Counted from the stretch's first letter, positions 14,821 to 22,749 are shown. The stretch: DNA of 24,771 bases from DASRTE01 sp035316885 (GCA_035316885.1 DATHII010000247.1:1-24771); one strand, 5' to 3'. Notes: a model not told the origin generated them from the letters alone. Numbers and translations: made by a program.

Positions 14821-16158
14821 GTGCAGGACATCCTCGACGCCATCCTCAGTGGGGACGCGACCAGCGCCGACTTCGATGCGTTGGCCGTCCCGGAGTCGTA
14901 CCGGGCTGTCGTGGTGCACAAGGACGAGACCGGCCTGTTCGCCGGCGTGGACAGCCGGGACAAGGACCCGCGCCGGTCGCTGCACGTCGACCAGGTGCCG
15001 ACACCCGCACTCGGCCCCGGTGAGGCGCTCGTCGCGGTCATGGCCAGTGCGATCAACTACAACACCGTGTGGACGTCGATCTTCGAACCGATACCCACCT
15101 TCGCCTTCCTCGAGCGATACGGCAGGACGCACGAGCTGGCCCACCGGCACGACCTGCCCTACCACGTCGTCGGGTCCGATCTGGCGGGGGTCGTGCTGCG
15201 GACCGGGCCGGGCGTGCATGCCTGGGCACCCGGGGACGAGGTCGTGGCCCATTGCCTCTCGGTCGAGCTCGAGTCGCCGGACGGGCACGACGACACCATG
15301 CTCGATCCGGAGCAGCGGATCTGGGGCTTCGAGACGAACTTCGGCGGCCTGGCCGAACTGGCGCTGGTCAAGTCCAACCAGCTGATGCCCAAGCCCGCGC
15401 ACCTGACCTGGGAGGAGGCGGCCTGCCCCGGCCTGGTCAACTCGACGGCGTACCGACAGTTGGTGTCCCGCAACGGCGCCGGCATGAAGCTGGGCGACAT
15501 CGTGCTGATCTGGGGCGCGTCCGGTGGCCTCGGCTCGTACGCCACCCAGCTCGCCCTGGCCAGCGGCGCCACACCGGTCTGCGTCGTGTCGAGCCCGGAG
15601 AAGGCGGAGATCTGCCACCGGATGGGTGCTGAGCTCGTCATCGACCGGGCCGTCGAGGACTACCGGTTCTGGCGTGACGATCACACCCAGGAGCCGGCTG
15701 AGTGGAAGCGGCTGGGCGCCCGCATCCGCCAGCTCACCGGGGGCGAGGACCCGGACATCGTCTTCGAGCACCCCGGCCGGGAGACCTTCGGCGCGAGCGT
15801 CTTCGTCGCCCGCCGTGGCGGCACCATCGTCACGTGCGCGTCGACGTCCGGTTACGTCCACGAGTTCGACAACAGGTACCTCTGGATGAGCCTCAAACGG
15901 ATCGTCGGTTCCCACTTCGCCAACTACCGGGAGGCATGGGAAGCTAACCGCCTCGTCGCGCGTGGCCGCATCCATCCGACGCTGTCGCGCACCTATCCGC
16001 TCGACCAGACCGGTCAGGCCACATTCGATGTCCACCGCAATCGGCATCAAGGCAAAGTCGGAGTACTGTGCCTAGCGCCTGAGGAGGGGCTCGGCGTCCG
16101 CGACGGGGAGACACGAGCAGCCCACCTCGAATCCATCAGCAGGTTCCGCAACGTGTGA
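14821..16158 (+). CDS. ccr: Crotonyl-CoA carboxylase/reductase
   Basis: The 445-residue medium-chain reductase uses NADPH and CO2 to turn crotonyl-CoA into (2S)-ethylmalonyl-CoA. The four CO2-positioning residues described for the Kitasatospora enzyme (Asn81, Phe170, Glu171, His365) fall at the same numbers here: N81 in 'SAINYNTVW', F170-E171 in 'WGFETNFGG', H365 in 'IVGSHFANY'. The cofactor-binding loop is 'IWGASGGLGSYATQLA' (230-245). The length is exactly that of the family. Start GTG 14821 has GGAGG five nt upstream. Ethylmalonyl-CoA serves acetate assimilation (ethylmalonyl-CoA pathway) or polyketide extender supply. It is followed by the coiled-coil gene after 39 bp and could be cotranscribed with it. 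Confidence 0.95.
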   Translation: MQDILDAILSGDATSADFDALAVPESYRAVVVHKDETGLFAGVDSRDKDPRRSLHVDQVPTPALGPGEALVAVMASAINYNTVWTSIFEPIPTFAFLERYGRTHELAHRHDLPYHVVGSDLAGVVLRTGPGVHAWAPGDEVVAHCLSVELESPDGHDDTMLDPEQRIWGFETNFGGLAELALVKSNQLMPKPAHLTWEEAACPGLVNSTAYRQLVSRNGAGMKLGDIVLIWGASGGLGSYATQLALASGATPVCVVSSPEKAEICHRMGAELVIDRAVEDYRFWRDDHTQEPAEWKRLGARIRQLTGGEDPDIVFEHPGRETFGASVFVARRGGTIVTCASTSGYVHEFDNRYLWMSLKRIVGSHFANYREAWEANRLVARGRIHPTLSRTYPLDQTGQATFDVHRNRHQGKVGVLCLAPEEGLGVRDGETRAAHLESISRFRNV

Positions 16159-16197
16159 CCGTTCCTGTCAGGGGCGGCACCCCCGACGAGGGAGATC

Positions 16198-17493
16198 ATG
16201 GACGAGGCACGGGACACGATCACGCTACGAGAGACGGCCGAGGACGGGCTGTCGATCTTCGATTCGAACCCGACCGGCGGGTTCACCCAGGTGATGCGCG
16301 GATTCGACCGGGTCCAGGTCGAACAGCACGTCCGTCAGCTCGAGGCGGCGGTAACCCAGCAACGCACGCGGTCCAAGGAGCTCGACAAGCAGATCGTCCG
16401 GCTCCGCCAGGAGCTGGCCGAGGCCACCACGTCGCTGCGCGAGGTCGACCAGCCTTCCTACTCCGGGCTCGGCGCACGCATCGAACACCTGCTGCGGCTG
16501 GCCGAGGAGCAGGCCTCCGAGCTGGTCGGCCAGGCCGAGGGCGAGGCCCGGGAGGCCCGTAACGTGGCGGAGGTGGACGCCGCCGAGATGCGCGGCGCCG
16601 CCGATCACGACGCCGCGGAGCAGCGGTCCTCTGCCAAGCGTCAAGCCGACGAGGTCATTGCCGAGGCCAAGGCTGAGGCAAAGGCCGTCGGGTCGGCGGC
16701 CAAGCGCGAGGCGACCGCACTCGTCGACAACGCGCAGCGCGAGGCAGCGACGGTCCACGCCGGCATCGAGCATGAGGCCGCCGAGAAGCGGGCGACGGCC
16801 GAGCGCGAGCTGACCCGCGTCCGTACGGTCGCCGAGCGCGAGGTGACCGAGCTGCGGGCCACCGCCCGCCGGGAGGTCGAAGAGCTCCGCGGGGGGGCGA
16901 AGCGTGACATCGAGCAGATGCGCGCCGAGGCGGGGGCCCGCCTCGACGAGGTCCGCACCAGGGCCGACAAGGAGCTCACTGAGCTTGAACTCGCGCTCGC
17001 CGCAACTCGCGAGCACGCCGAGCGTGAGGACAGCGAGCGGCACGAGGCTGCGGTCACCGAGACCCAGAAGCTGGTCACCGAGGCCGAGACGCGTGCCGCT
17101 GACGCCGACGCACGTGCCAAGTCCGCCCACGAACGCGCCGAGCAGGTCCGGCGCGAGGCCGACGAGCAGGCCAAGACCCTCGTCTCCGGCGCCCGCCGCA
17201 ACGCCAATCAGCTCGTGGCGGAGGCCAAGGCCAATGCCGAGATGCTCGTCGGCGAGGCCAAGTCGGAGGCGACCCGGGTCCAGACCACCGCAAAGCGCGA
17301 GGTCGCCGACCTGACCCGGCAGCGCGACAGCATCACCGGTCATCTCACCCAGTTGCGCAGCCTGCTCGGCGCGATGTCGGTGCCGGGCGACAGCAACGGC
17401 CCACCGCCCGCTGTCGAAGCCGGCACGAAGGAACAAGACGATGACGTCATCGATGGCGAGGTCGTCGAGGACGCTCCCGTCGCTCAGAAATGA
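16198..17493 (+). CDS. Long coiled-coil protein with DivIVA-like N-terminus and 11-residue repeats
   Basis: The 431-residue protein begins with a short DivIVA-like segment ('GGFTQVMRGFDRVQVEQHVRQLE', 27-49), then a coiled coil (about 46-82). From 104 to 268 there are 15 uninterrupted 11-residue repeats, for example REVTELRATAR and REVEELRGGAK. A 46-residue connector (269-314) shifts the phase by two residues, and six more hendecads run from 315 to 380. The tail (390-431) is acidic and disordered. There is no membrane helix. It starts at ATG 16198 with GGGAGAT upstream. It neighbours ccr, the epimerase, thiolase and meaB, the setting I recall for Streptomyces scy and filP, so a polarity or cytoskeletal role is the best guess. 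It overlaps the convergent hydrolase gene by 10 nt. Confidence 0.85.
   Translation: MDEARDTITLRETAEDGLSIFDSNPTGGFTQVMRGFDRVQVEQHVRQLEAAVTQQRTRSKELDKQIVRLRQELAEATTSLREVDQPSYSGLGARIEHLLRLAEEQASELVGQAEGEAREARNVAEVDAAEMRGAADHDAAEQRSSAKRQADEVIAEAKAEAKAVGSAAKREATALVDNAQREAATVHAGIEHEAAEKRATAERELTRVRTVAEREVTELRATARREVEELRGGAKRDIEQMRAEAGARLDEVRTRADKELTELELALAATREHAEREDSERHEAAVTETQKLVTEAETRAADADARAKSAHERAEQVRREADEQAKTLVSGARRNANQLVAEAKANAEMLVGEAKSEATRVQTTAKREVADLTRQRDSITGHLTQLRSLLGAMSVPGDSNGPPPAVEAGTKEQDDDVIDGEVVEDAPVAQK
16507..17337 (+). repeat. Degenerate 33-bp tandem repeats encoding hendecads
   Basis: Codons 104-268 (16507-17001) and 315-380 (17140-17337) of the coiled-coil gene consist of successive 33-nt units. 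The nucleotide copies are diverged, but the 11-residue protein period is strict, typically small/hydrophobic at positions 3-4, 6-7 and 10 with charged residues between. Confidence 0.75.
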
Positions 17494-18260
17494 CGTAGGA
17501 CGTCTCGCAGGGCGCCGGTCACCTCGTCGGGGTTCTCCACCGCCGACAGGTGACCGGCGCGCGGGATCACGTGGACCGGCGCCGGCCGGGCAAAGGCCGC
17601 CGCCATAGCCAGCGCGTCATCGTGGGTCGTGAGTGTGTCCTCCTCTCCCACGACGACGAACGCCGGCACCCGCGCTGCGGCGAGCGTGCCGAACGAGTCC
17701 GGTCGGCCGGCCATGGCGCGCTGCGCCCAGGCGACGCCGTCGGGCCGCGCGGCGTCGAGCCATCGCGTCACCGTCTCGACGACCTCGGGCCGATCGCTCC
17801 TCGTGGTCTGTCCGAGCAGACCGTCGAGCATCGGCCGGAGCGCTCGGGGACCGTTGTCGAGGACGGCCGCCGCGACCCGTTCGCGATTCTCCCGCGCCGG
17901 CGCGTCATCAGCGCTCGCCTTGGTGTCCATCAGCACCACTCCGCCCACCCGGTCCGGATGGCGGCGGAGCATCGCCATCGCCACGTACCCGCCCATCGAC
18001 ACGCCGGCCACCACCGCCGGCCCGAGGTCGAGCCGGTCGAGCAGCGCTGCGACATCGTCCGCCATCGTGTCGATCGACGGCTGGTCCTCCCCCGGACCCG
18101 GCGACGTGCCGAGGCCGCGCAAGTCGGGAGCAACGATGCGAGCCCGGTCGGCCAGCCCGGCGACCTGCGCCGCGAACATGGCCCGCGAGAGCGGGAAGGC
18201 GTGAATCAGCACCACCGCCACGCCGGTACCGGCGTCCTCGTAGCCGAGATCGATCGGCAT
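17484..18260 (-). CDS. Alpha/beta hydrolase
   Basis: The 258-residue protein has the complete catalytic triad: nucleophile S88 in 'GVSMGGYVAM', acid D208 in 'VGEEDTLT' and H237 in 'IPRAGHLSAVENP'. The oxyanion region 'LIHAFPLSRAMF' (18-29) and 'DLRGLGTS' (46-53) are typical of the AB_hydrolase_1 group (esterases, lactonases, peroxidase-like members). The substrate is unknown. The gene follows the second hydrolase by 3 bp, so the pair should be one transcript. Its last 10 nt overlap the end of the convergent coiled-coil gene. Confidence 0.88.
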   Translation of the reverse strand: MPIDLGYEDAGTGVAVVLIHAFPLSRAMFAAQVAGLADRARIVAPDLRGLGTSPGPGEDQPSIDTMADDVAALLDRLDLGPAVVAGVSMGGYVAMAMLRRHPDRVGGVVLMDTKASADDAPARENRERVAAAVLDNGPRALRPMLDGLLGQTTRSDRPEVVETVTRWLDAARPDGVAWAQRAMAGRPDSFGTLAAARVPAFVVVGEEDTLTTHDDALAMAAAFARPAPVHVIPRAGHLSAVENPDEVTGALRDVLRHF

Positions 18261-18263
18261 CGG

Positions 18264-19061
18264 CTAGCGCTCCGGCGGCATCGGGACGTCGGCGAAGGCG
18301 GCAACGGTCCGGTCGGCGTAGGCGCTGGTGTCGGCGGTCTCGACCGGTCCGGGCCACGTCGTCGGCAGCGGTGCCCGCCCGGGCGCGACCCTGCTCACCA
18401 CCTCGTCGAGCACGCGCTCCGTGTCGCCGACCCACAGATGCGTCGCACCCTCGACGGCGACGACCTCGGCCTGGGGCACACGGGCGAACCGCTCGCGAGC
18501 TTGGGGTGGGCGTAGGTAGTCGTCGCGCTCGGGCACCAGGGCCACGAGCGGGCGCCCGTCGGCAGCCCAGGCGTCGAGATCGTCGTCGGTACTGGAGCGC
18601 AGCGGCGGTGAGAGCAGGATCGCTCCCTCGACGACCGGATCGAGGCCGTACCGCAGCGCGAGGTCGCTGCCGAACGACCAGGCGAGCAGCCAGACGTGGG
18701 GCAGGTCGTGGTACTCGGCATGCTCGAGAGCAGCGGCCACGTCGTAACGCTCGGCCTCTCCCACGTCGAACTCGCCCTGGCTGGTGCCCTGCAGGCTGGT
18801 GGTGCCACGGCTGTTGAAGCGCAGCACGGCCAGGTCGGCCAGCGCGGGCAGCCGCCAGGCGGCCTTGCGGAACAGGTGGCTGTCCATCATGCCGCCGTGG
18901 GTCGGCAGCGGGTGGAGGCATACCAGCGTCGCCACGGGTTCGTTCTCTGTCGGGACTGCCAGCTCGCCCACGAGCTCCAAACCGTCCGACGTGTGCAACG
19001 TGAGCGGCTGGCGGCGGGCCGGCAGAACGGTGTTGCCGCGGATGCGGGACTGCGTCGTCAT
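18264..19061 (-). CDS. Alpha/beta hydrolase (dienelactone hydrolase-like)
   Basis: The 265-residue protein shows 'LVCLHPLPTHGGMMDSHLF' (46-64), nucleophile S129 in 'LLAWSFGSDLAL', an acidic pair D180-D181 in 'PERDDYLRP' and H208 in 'EGATHLW'. It is unlike the neighbouring hydrolase in sequence and resembles predicted serine hydrolases of the KANL3/Tex30 or dienelactone type. It ends with a Pro-rich tail of about 40 residues. The start ATG 19061 follows a TAGGCT box by 10 nt, so the 5' leader is probably only a few nt long. No substrate can be inferred. Confidence 0.82.
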   Translation of the reverse strand: MTTQSRIRGNTVLPARRQPLTLHTSDGLELVGELAVPTENEPVATLVCLHPLPTHGGMMDSHLFRKAAWRLPALADLAVLRFNSRGTTSLQGTSQGEFDVGEAERYDVAAALEHAEYHDLPHVWLLAWSFGSDLALRYGLDPVVEGAILLSPPLRSSTDDDLDAWAADGRPLVALVPERDDYLRPPQARERFARVPQAEVVAVEGATHLWVGDTERVLDEVVSRVAPGRAPLPTTWPGPVETADTSAYADRTVAAFADVPMPPER

Positions 19062-19106
19062 CGTGCCGGCGAGCCTAGTCGTCGCCCTGCGGCCGGGCCG
19101 GTCGTC

Positions 19107-19382
19107 TCACCGCGGAGCCCGGCGGTCGCGGGCGCGCCAGCAGGAGGTGTGCCAGTGCCGCCGCTCCCCCGGTCCGCCTCCGGACAGGGTCTCGCCCTCG
19201 GCCGGCCAGACGACCAGGTGTGGCGTGGCCGGAAGTATGAGCTGGTCGCAGCCCGGGCACCGGTACGGCTTGGTGGCCGAGCTGCCGGTCAGGTGCCGCA
19301 CGACCCACTCACCGTCGGGCCAGGACTCGACCTCCTCATGGCCGCCCACCTGCTGGCGGCGGGCGGGACGGCGGCGGGACAT
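19107..19382 (-). CDS. Small predicted zinc-binding protein
   Basis: The 91-residue basic protein carries a CPGC knuckle (C42, C45) and a distal 'HWHTSC' (H76, H78, C81) plus H55, enough ligands for one or two zinc ions. Other features are 'SWPDGEWVVRHLTG' (20-33) and 'KPYRCPGCDQLI' (38-49). I recall this as a conserved actinobacterial protein of unknown function, sometimes loosely labelled ATP/GTP-binding. ATG 19382 is chosen because the upstream in-frame extension to 19502 is antisense to the FmdB-like gene and lacks conservation-like character. It is divergent from the FmdB-type gene with only 35 bp between start codons. Confidence 0.78.
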   Translation of the reverse strand: MSRRRPARRQQVGGHEEVESWPDGEWVVRHLTGSSATKPYRCPGCDQLILPATPHLVVWPAEGETLSGGGPGERRHWHTSCWRARDRRAPR

Positions 19383-19405
19383 GCGTGCATTGTCCCAGGG
19401 CCGCC

Positions 19406-19411
19406 TATGCT
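19406..19411 (+). promoter_or_regulatory. -10 box TATGCT of the FmdB-type gene
   Basis: TATGCT lies 6 nt before ATG 19418, with no Shine-Dalgarno sequence between, suggesting a leaderless transcript. The 35-bp divergent gap leaves no room for separate promoters, so this promoter overlaps the opposite gene's start region. Confidence 0.4.
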
Positions 19412-19417
19412 GGGCAC

Positions 19418-19636
19418 ATGCCGAGGTACGACTTCCGCTGCCGCGCCTGCGGTGCCACGTTCGAGGTGTCACGGCCGATGGCCGACTCGTCCGAGCCCGC
19501 ACTGTGCCCCGGTGGCCACGACGACACCGTCAAGCTGCTCTCGGCAGTCGCTGTGACCGGGCGCGCCACCGGTGGCTCGGCAACGCCGGCCTCGTACGGC
19601 GGAGGCTGCTGTGGGGGCGCCTGCGGCTGCAGCTGA
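19418..19636 (+). CDS. FmdB-family zinc ribbon protein
   Basis: The 72-residue product opens 'MPRYDFRCRACGATFEVSRP', the usual FmdB zinc-ribbon start with C8 and C11. The second knuckle is C30-P-G-G-H34 rather than CxxC. The Gly-rich tail ends 'GGGCCGGACGCS', with four cysteines that could bind additional metal. Family members are often called regulatory proteins but their role is not established. It is divergent from the small zinc protein and converges with the GNAT-like gene (14-bp gap). Confidence 0.85.
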   Translation: MPRYDFRCRACGATFEVSRPMADSSEPALCPGGHDDTVKLLSAVAVTGRATGGSATPASYGGGCCGGACGCS

Positions 19637-19650
19637 GAGCGGCTGCACGC

Positions 19651-20277
19651 TCACCGGCGGGCAGGTCGGACGACGTGCACGGCTCCGAGCGGTGTGAACC
19701 CGGCGGCGAGGAAGGCCCGCAAACTGGCTGCGTTGCCTGGCGCGACGGCACCCAGCACCGCCTCTCCCGCCGATACGAGTCCGAGGGCAGCGGCCACCAG
19801 GGAACGGCCCACGCCATGCGCGCGTGCGTCGACAGGCACCTCCACGCCGATCTCGGCGAGACCGCCCACACCGACGCCGAGCGTGACCATCCCACGGTCG
19901 TCGCCGTGCACCACGACGTCTCCGCGCACCCGGCGTGCGTGCCGGGCCCTGCGGTGGTCGTCCAGGTCGTCTCGGCGGGGCAGGCCACCGGCGCCGGTGC
20001 CCAGCGCCACCACCAGCACGTCGAGGCAGTCGCACCACCCGCCGGGGCCGGCAAGCCACGCGATGAAGCCGGGGTCGAGAGCCGACCCGTAGCCGTCCGG
20101 ACCCTGCGCGAGGACGTCCTCGGTACGGAGTTCGGTGGCTACGTATGCCCGGCCGGTGAGCGCCACCACGCCCTCGATGCCGGGCCGCCACGGAGGAAGC
20201 ACCTCGACGGTGCCGTCGGGTTCGGGGAACCGTCCGTGCGCAGCGTCGTCGAGCACCCGGCCGAGCACATGGGTCAC
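19651..20277 (-). CDS. GNAT-like N-acetyltransferase
   Basis: The 208-residue protein has a GNAT core in its C-terminal half. 'GGLAEIGVEVPVDARAHGVGRSLVAAAL' (138-165) contains the acetyl-CoA pyrophosphate loop R152-A-H-G-V-G, and 'AVLGAVAPGNAASLRAFLAAGFTPLG' (173-198) matches the motif-B end with the N-x-A-S-x-R-x-F-x-x-x-G-F pattern. The N-terminal half is not recognisable. The GTG start (20277) overlaps the TGA of the dehydrogenase gene in GTGA, a classic coupling arrangement. Substrate unknown; membership of the same run as the dehydrogenase may or may not be functional. Confidence 0.8.
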   Translation of the reverse strand: MTHVLGRVLDDAAHGRFPEPDGTVEVLPPWRPGIEGVVALTGRAYVATELRTEDVLAQGPDGYGSALDPGFIAWLAGPGGWCDCLDVLVVALGTGAGGLPRRDDLDDHRRARHARRVRGDVVVHGDDRGMVTLGVGVGGLAEIGVEVPVDARAHGVGRSLVAAALGLVSAGEAVLGAVAPGNAASLRAFLAAGFTPLGAVHVVRPARR

Positions 20278-22049
20278 GTGTAGTCGCGGAACCCGCGCCC
20301 GGTCTTGCGGCCGAGGTACCCCGCAGTCACGAGGTGCTCGAGCAGGGGTGCCGGCGCAAAGCCGGGCTCACGGAACTCGAGGTAGAGCGTCCGCTGGATT
20401 GCGAGCGACACGTCGAGCCCGACGACGTCGAGCAGCTCGAAGGGACCCATGGGCAGGCGGCAGCCGAGCCTCATCGCGGTGTCGATGTCGTCGGTGCTCG
20501 CGTAGTGGGCCTGCAGCATCTTCACCGCGTCGTTGAGGTAGGGGAACAGCAGCGCGTTGACGATGAAGCCGGCGCGGTCGCCGCAGGTGACCGGGTGCTT
20601 GCCGGCCCGGCGGCACACCTCCTGGACGGTGGCGACGACGTCGTTGGCTGTGGACACGGTCCGGACCACCTCGACCAGCGACATCACCGGAGCGGGGTTG
20701 AAGAAGTGCATGCCCACGACGTCGGCCGGGCGGGAGGTGGCCGCCGCGCACTCGATCACGGGGAGCGAGGACGTCGTGGTAGCGAGGATCGTGCCCGGTC
20801 GGCAGATCTCGTCCAGGGAGGCGAACAGCCCCTGTTTGACCGTCAGCTCCTCGACGACGGCCTCGATCACGAGGTCGGCGGCAGCCAGATCGTCGAGCGA
20901 GGACGACCCGGTGATCCGGGCCAGGGCAGCATCGCGGTCGGCCTCGTCGAGCTTGCCGCGCTGGACCGCCTTCTCCATCGACCGCTCGACGCCGGCGGCG
21001 ACCCTGGCGACCCGCTCGGCACCGCGGGTGACGGACACGACCTCATAGCCGGCCGTGGCCAGCACCTCGACGATTCCGGTGGCCATCGTCCCCGACCCGA
21101 CGACGCCGATGGTCCGGACCTCCCGCACCGGCCCTGGTGCGCCGTCCGCGTCAGGGGTCGCGGCGTCGGGGACCACGACCGGTGAGTCGGCCGCCTCGTA
21201 GGTGTAGAAGCCGCGCCCGGTCTTGCGACCGCGCATGCCGGCGGTGACCATCTGCTTGAGGATCGGTGCCGGCGCGTGAAGGCGGTCGCGGCCCTGCTTG
21301 TACATCGTGTCGAGGATCTCGTACGCAGTGTCCAGGCCGATCAGGTCGAGCAGGGCCAGTGGGCCCATCGGGTATCCGCACCCGAGCCGCATGGCGTCGT
21401 CGATGTCCTCACGCGTGGCGTACCGGGTGTCGTACATCGAGGCGGCGTGGTTGAGGTAGCCGAACAGCAGCGCGTTGGCGATGAACCCGGCCTTGTCGCC
21501 GCACTCGACGGGCGCCTTGCCGAGTCGGCGGGCCAGCGCCGTGACATCGTCGACGACATCGGGTTCGGTCACGACGGTCCGAACGACCTCGACGAAATCC
21601 TGCACCGGCGCGGGGTTGAAGAAGTGCATCCCCACGACTCGGCGCGGCCGCTCGGTGGCGACGCTGATCTCGGTGACCGACAGCGACGAGGTGTTGGTGG
21701 CGAGGATCGCCTCCGGGGTCACGATCTTGTCGAGGCGGGCGAACAGGTCGCGCTTGAGATCGAGCTGCTCAGGCACAGCCTCGACGACCAGCTGACAACC
21801 GGCGAGCGCGTCGAGGTCGGTTGTGAACGTGATCGTGTCCAGCAGCCGCGCCTGGTCGTCCGCGGAGATCTTGCCCCGACGCACGGCACGGCCGGTCGAG
21901 TGCTCGATGTGACCGCGTCCGTGTGCCAGTGCTTCCGGGTCGCGCTCGACGCCGACCACCGCGAAGCCGGTGCGGGCGAACACCTCGGCGATGCCGGCAC
22001 CCATCGTGCCCAGTCCGACGACGCCGACGTTAGTGATCTCGCGAGCCAT
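20274..22049 (-). CDS. Fused two-domain 3-hydroxyacyl-CoA (3-hydroxybutyryl-CoA) dehydrogenase
   Basis: The 591-residue protein is two complete dehydrogenases in tandem joined by a Pro/Asp-rich linker (about 286-310). Each half has a Rossmann domain and a helical domain. Half 1 has GLGTMG (12-17), S121, H142, E154 and N192; half 2 has GSGTMA (318-323), H448, E460 and N498. Both His-Glu dyads ('GMHFFNPAP', '..VEVVRT') are intact, so both may be active. At the end of the second beta strand half 1 has acidic E35 (NAD-type), while half 2 has T341-R342 (NADP-type pattern). Likely reaction: acetoacetyl-CoA to/from 3-hydroxybutyryl-CoA. The start is ATG 22049 with GGGAG 10 nt upstream; nucS ends 23 nt before it. 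Confidence 0.9.
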   Translation of the reverse strand: MAREITNVGVVGLGTMGAGIAEVFARTGFAVVGVERDPEALAHGRGHIEHSTGRAVRRGKISADDQARLLDTITFTTDLDALAGCQLVVEAVPEQLDLKRDLFARLDKIVTPEAILATNTSSLSVTEISVATERPRRVVGMHFFNPAPVQDFVEVVRTVVTEPDVVDDVTALARRLGKAPVECGDKAGFIANALLFGYLNHAASMYDTRYATREDIDDAMRLGCGYPMGPLALLDLIGLDTAYEILDTMYKQGRDRLHAPAPILKQMVTAGMRGRKTGRGFYTYEAADSPVVVPDAATPDADGAPGPVREVRTIGVVGSGTMATGIVEVLATAGYEVVSVTRGAERVARVAAGVERSMEKAVQRGKLDEADRDAALARITGSSSLDDLAAADLVIEAVVEELTVKQGLFASLDEICRPGTILATTTSSLPVIECAAATSRPADVVGMHFFNPAPVMSLVEVVRTVSTANDVVATVQEVCRRAGKHPVTCGDRAGFIVNALLFPYLNDAVKMLQAHYASTDDIDTAMRLGCRLPMGPFELLDVVGLDVSLAIQRTLYLEFREPGFAPAPLLEHLVTAGYLGRKTGRGFRDYT

Positions 22050-22072
22050 GCCCGGCAGTCTCCCACGCGAGT

Positions 22073-22744
22073 TCAGAACAGCCGGGCGGTCGGGTCGTCG
22101 AGACCGCGCAGGGCGTCGTAGTCGACGGTCACGCACTCGATCCCACGGTCGATAGCCAGTGTGCGTGCCTGTGGCCTGATCTCCTGGGCGGCGAACATCC
22201 CGCGGACGGGGGCGAGCAGCGGATCGCGGTTGAGCAGGTCCAGGTAGCGGGTCAACTGTTCGACCCCGTCGATCTCGCCGCGCCTCTTGACCTCGACGGC
22301 GACGGCCGCTCCGGTCTCGTCGCGGCAGAGTATGTCGACCGGACCTATCGGGGTCGGGTACTCGCGGCGGACCAGCCGCCAGCGGGCGCCGAGCGTCTCG
22401 ACGTGCTCTGCGAGCAATTCCTGCAGGTGCGCCTCCACACCGTCCTTCACCAGGCCGGGGTCGACGCCGAGCTCGTGTTCGCTGTCGTGCAGCACCTCGT
22501 CGAGCGTAATCACCAGCCGCTCGCCGGCGGGATTGGCCACGGTCCAGACCCCGTCGCCCTCCGCGAGCGTGCACGGTGGGCTCATCCAGTTCAGCGGCTT
22601 GTACGCTCGGTCGTCGGCGTGGATCGACACCGAGCCGTCGGCCTTGACCAGGATGAGCCGGGTGGCCATCGGCAGGTGCGCCGTCAGCCGCCCGGCGTAG
22701 TCCACCTGACAGCGAGCGATGAGCAGGCGCACGTCCGGCGACAT
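22073..22744 (-). CDS. nucS: Mismatch-specific endonuclease NucS (EndoMS)
   Basis: The 223-residue nuclease carries out the non-canonical mismatch repair of actinobacteria and archaea, which lack MutS/MutL: it cuts both strands at mismatches. The N-terminal DNA-binding domain starts 'VRLLIARCQVDYAGRLTAHLP'. The C-terminal RecB-like domain shows D137 in 'GPVDILC', E151-x-K153 in 'VAVEVKRRG' and Q163-x3-Y167 in 'EQLTRYL'. The C-terminus 'DDPTARLF' resembles the beta-clamp-binding end of other actinobacterial NucS. The start is ATG 22744, 5 bp after the dnaE2 stop; GTG 22732 is an alternative closer to the family's usual start. Confidence 0.94.
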   Translation of the reverse strand: MSPDVRLLIARCQVDYAGRLTAHLPMATRLILVKADGSVSIHADDRAYKPLNWMSPPCTLAEGDGVWTVANPAGERLVITLDEVLHDSEHELGVDPGLVKDGVEAHLQELLAEHVETLGARWRLVRREYPTPIGPVDILCRDETGAAVAVEVKRRGEIDGVEQLTRYLDLLNRDPLLAPVRGMFAAQEIRPQARTLAIDRGIECVTVDYDALRGLDDPTARLF

Positions 22745-22749
22745 TACCG

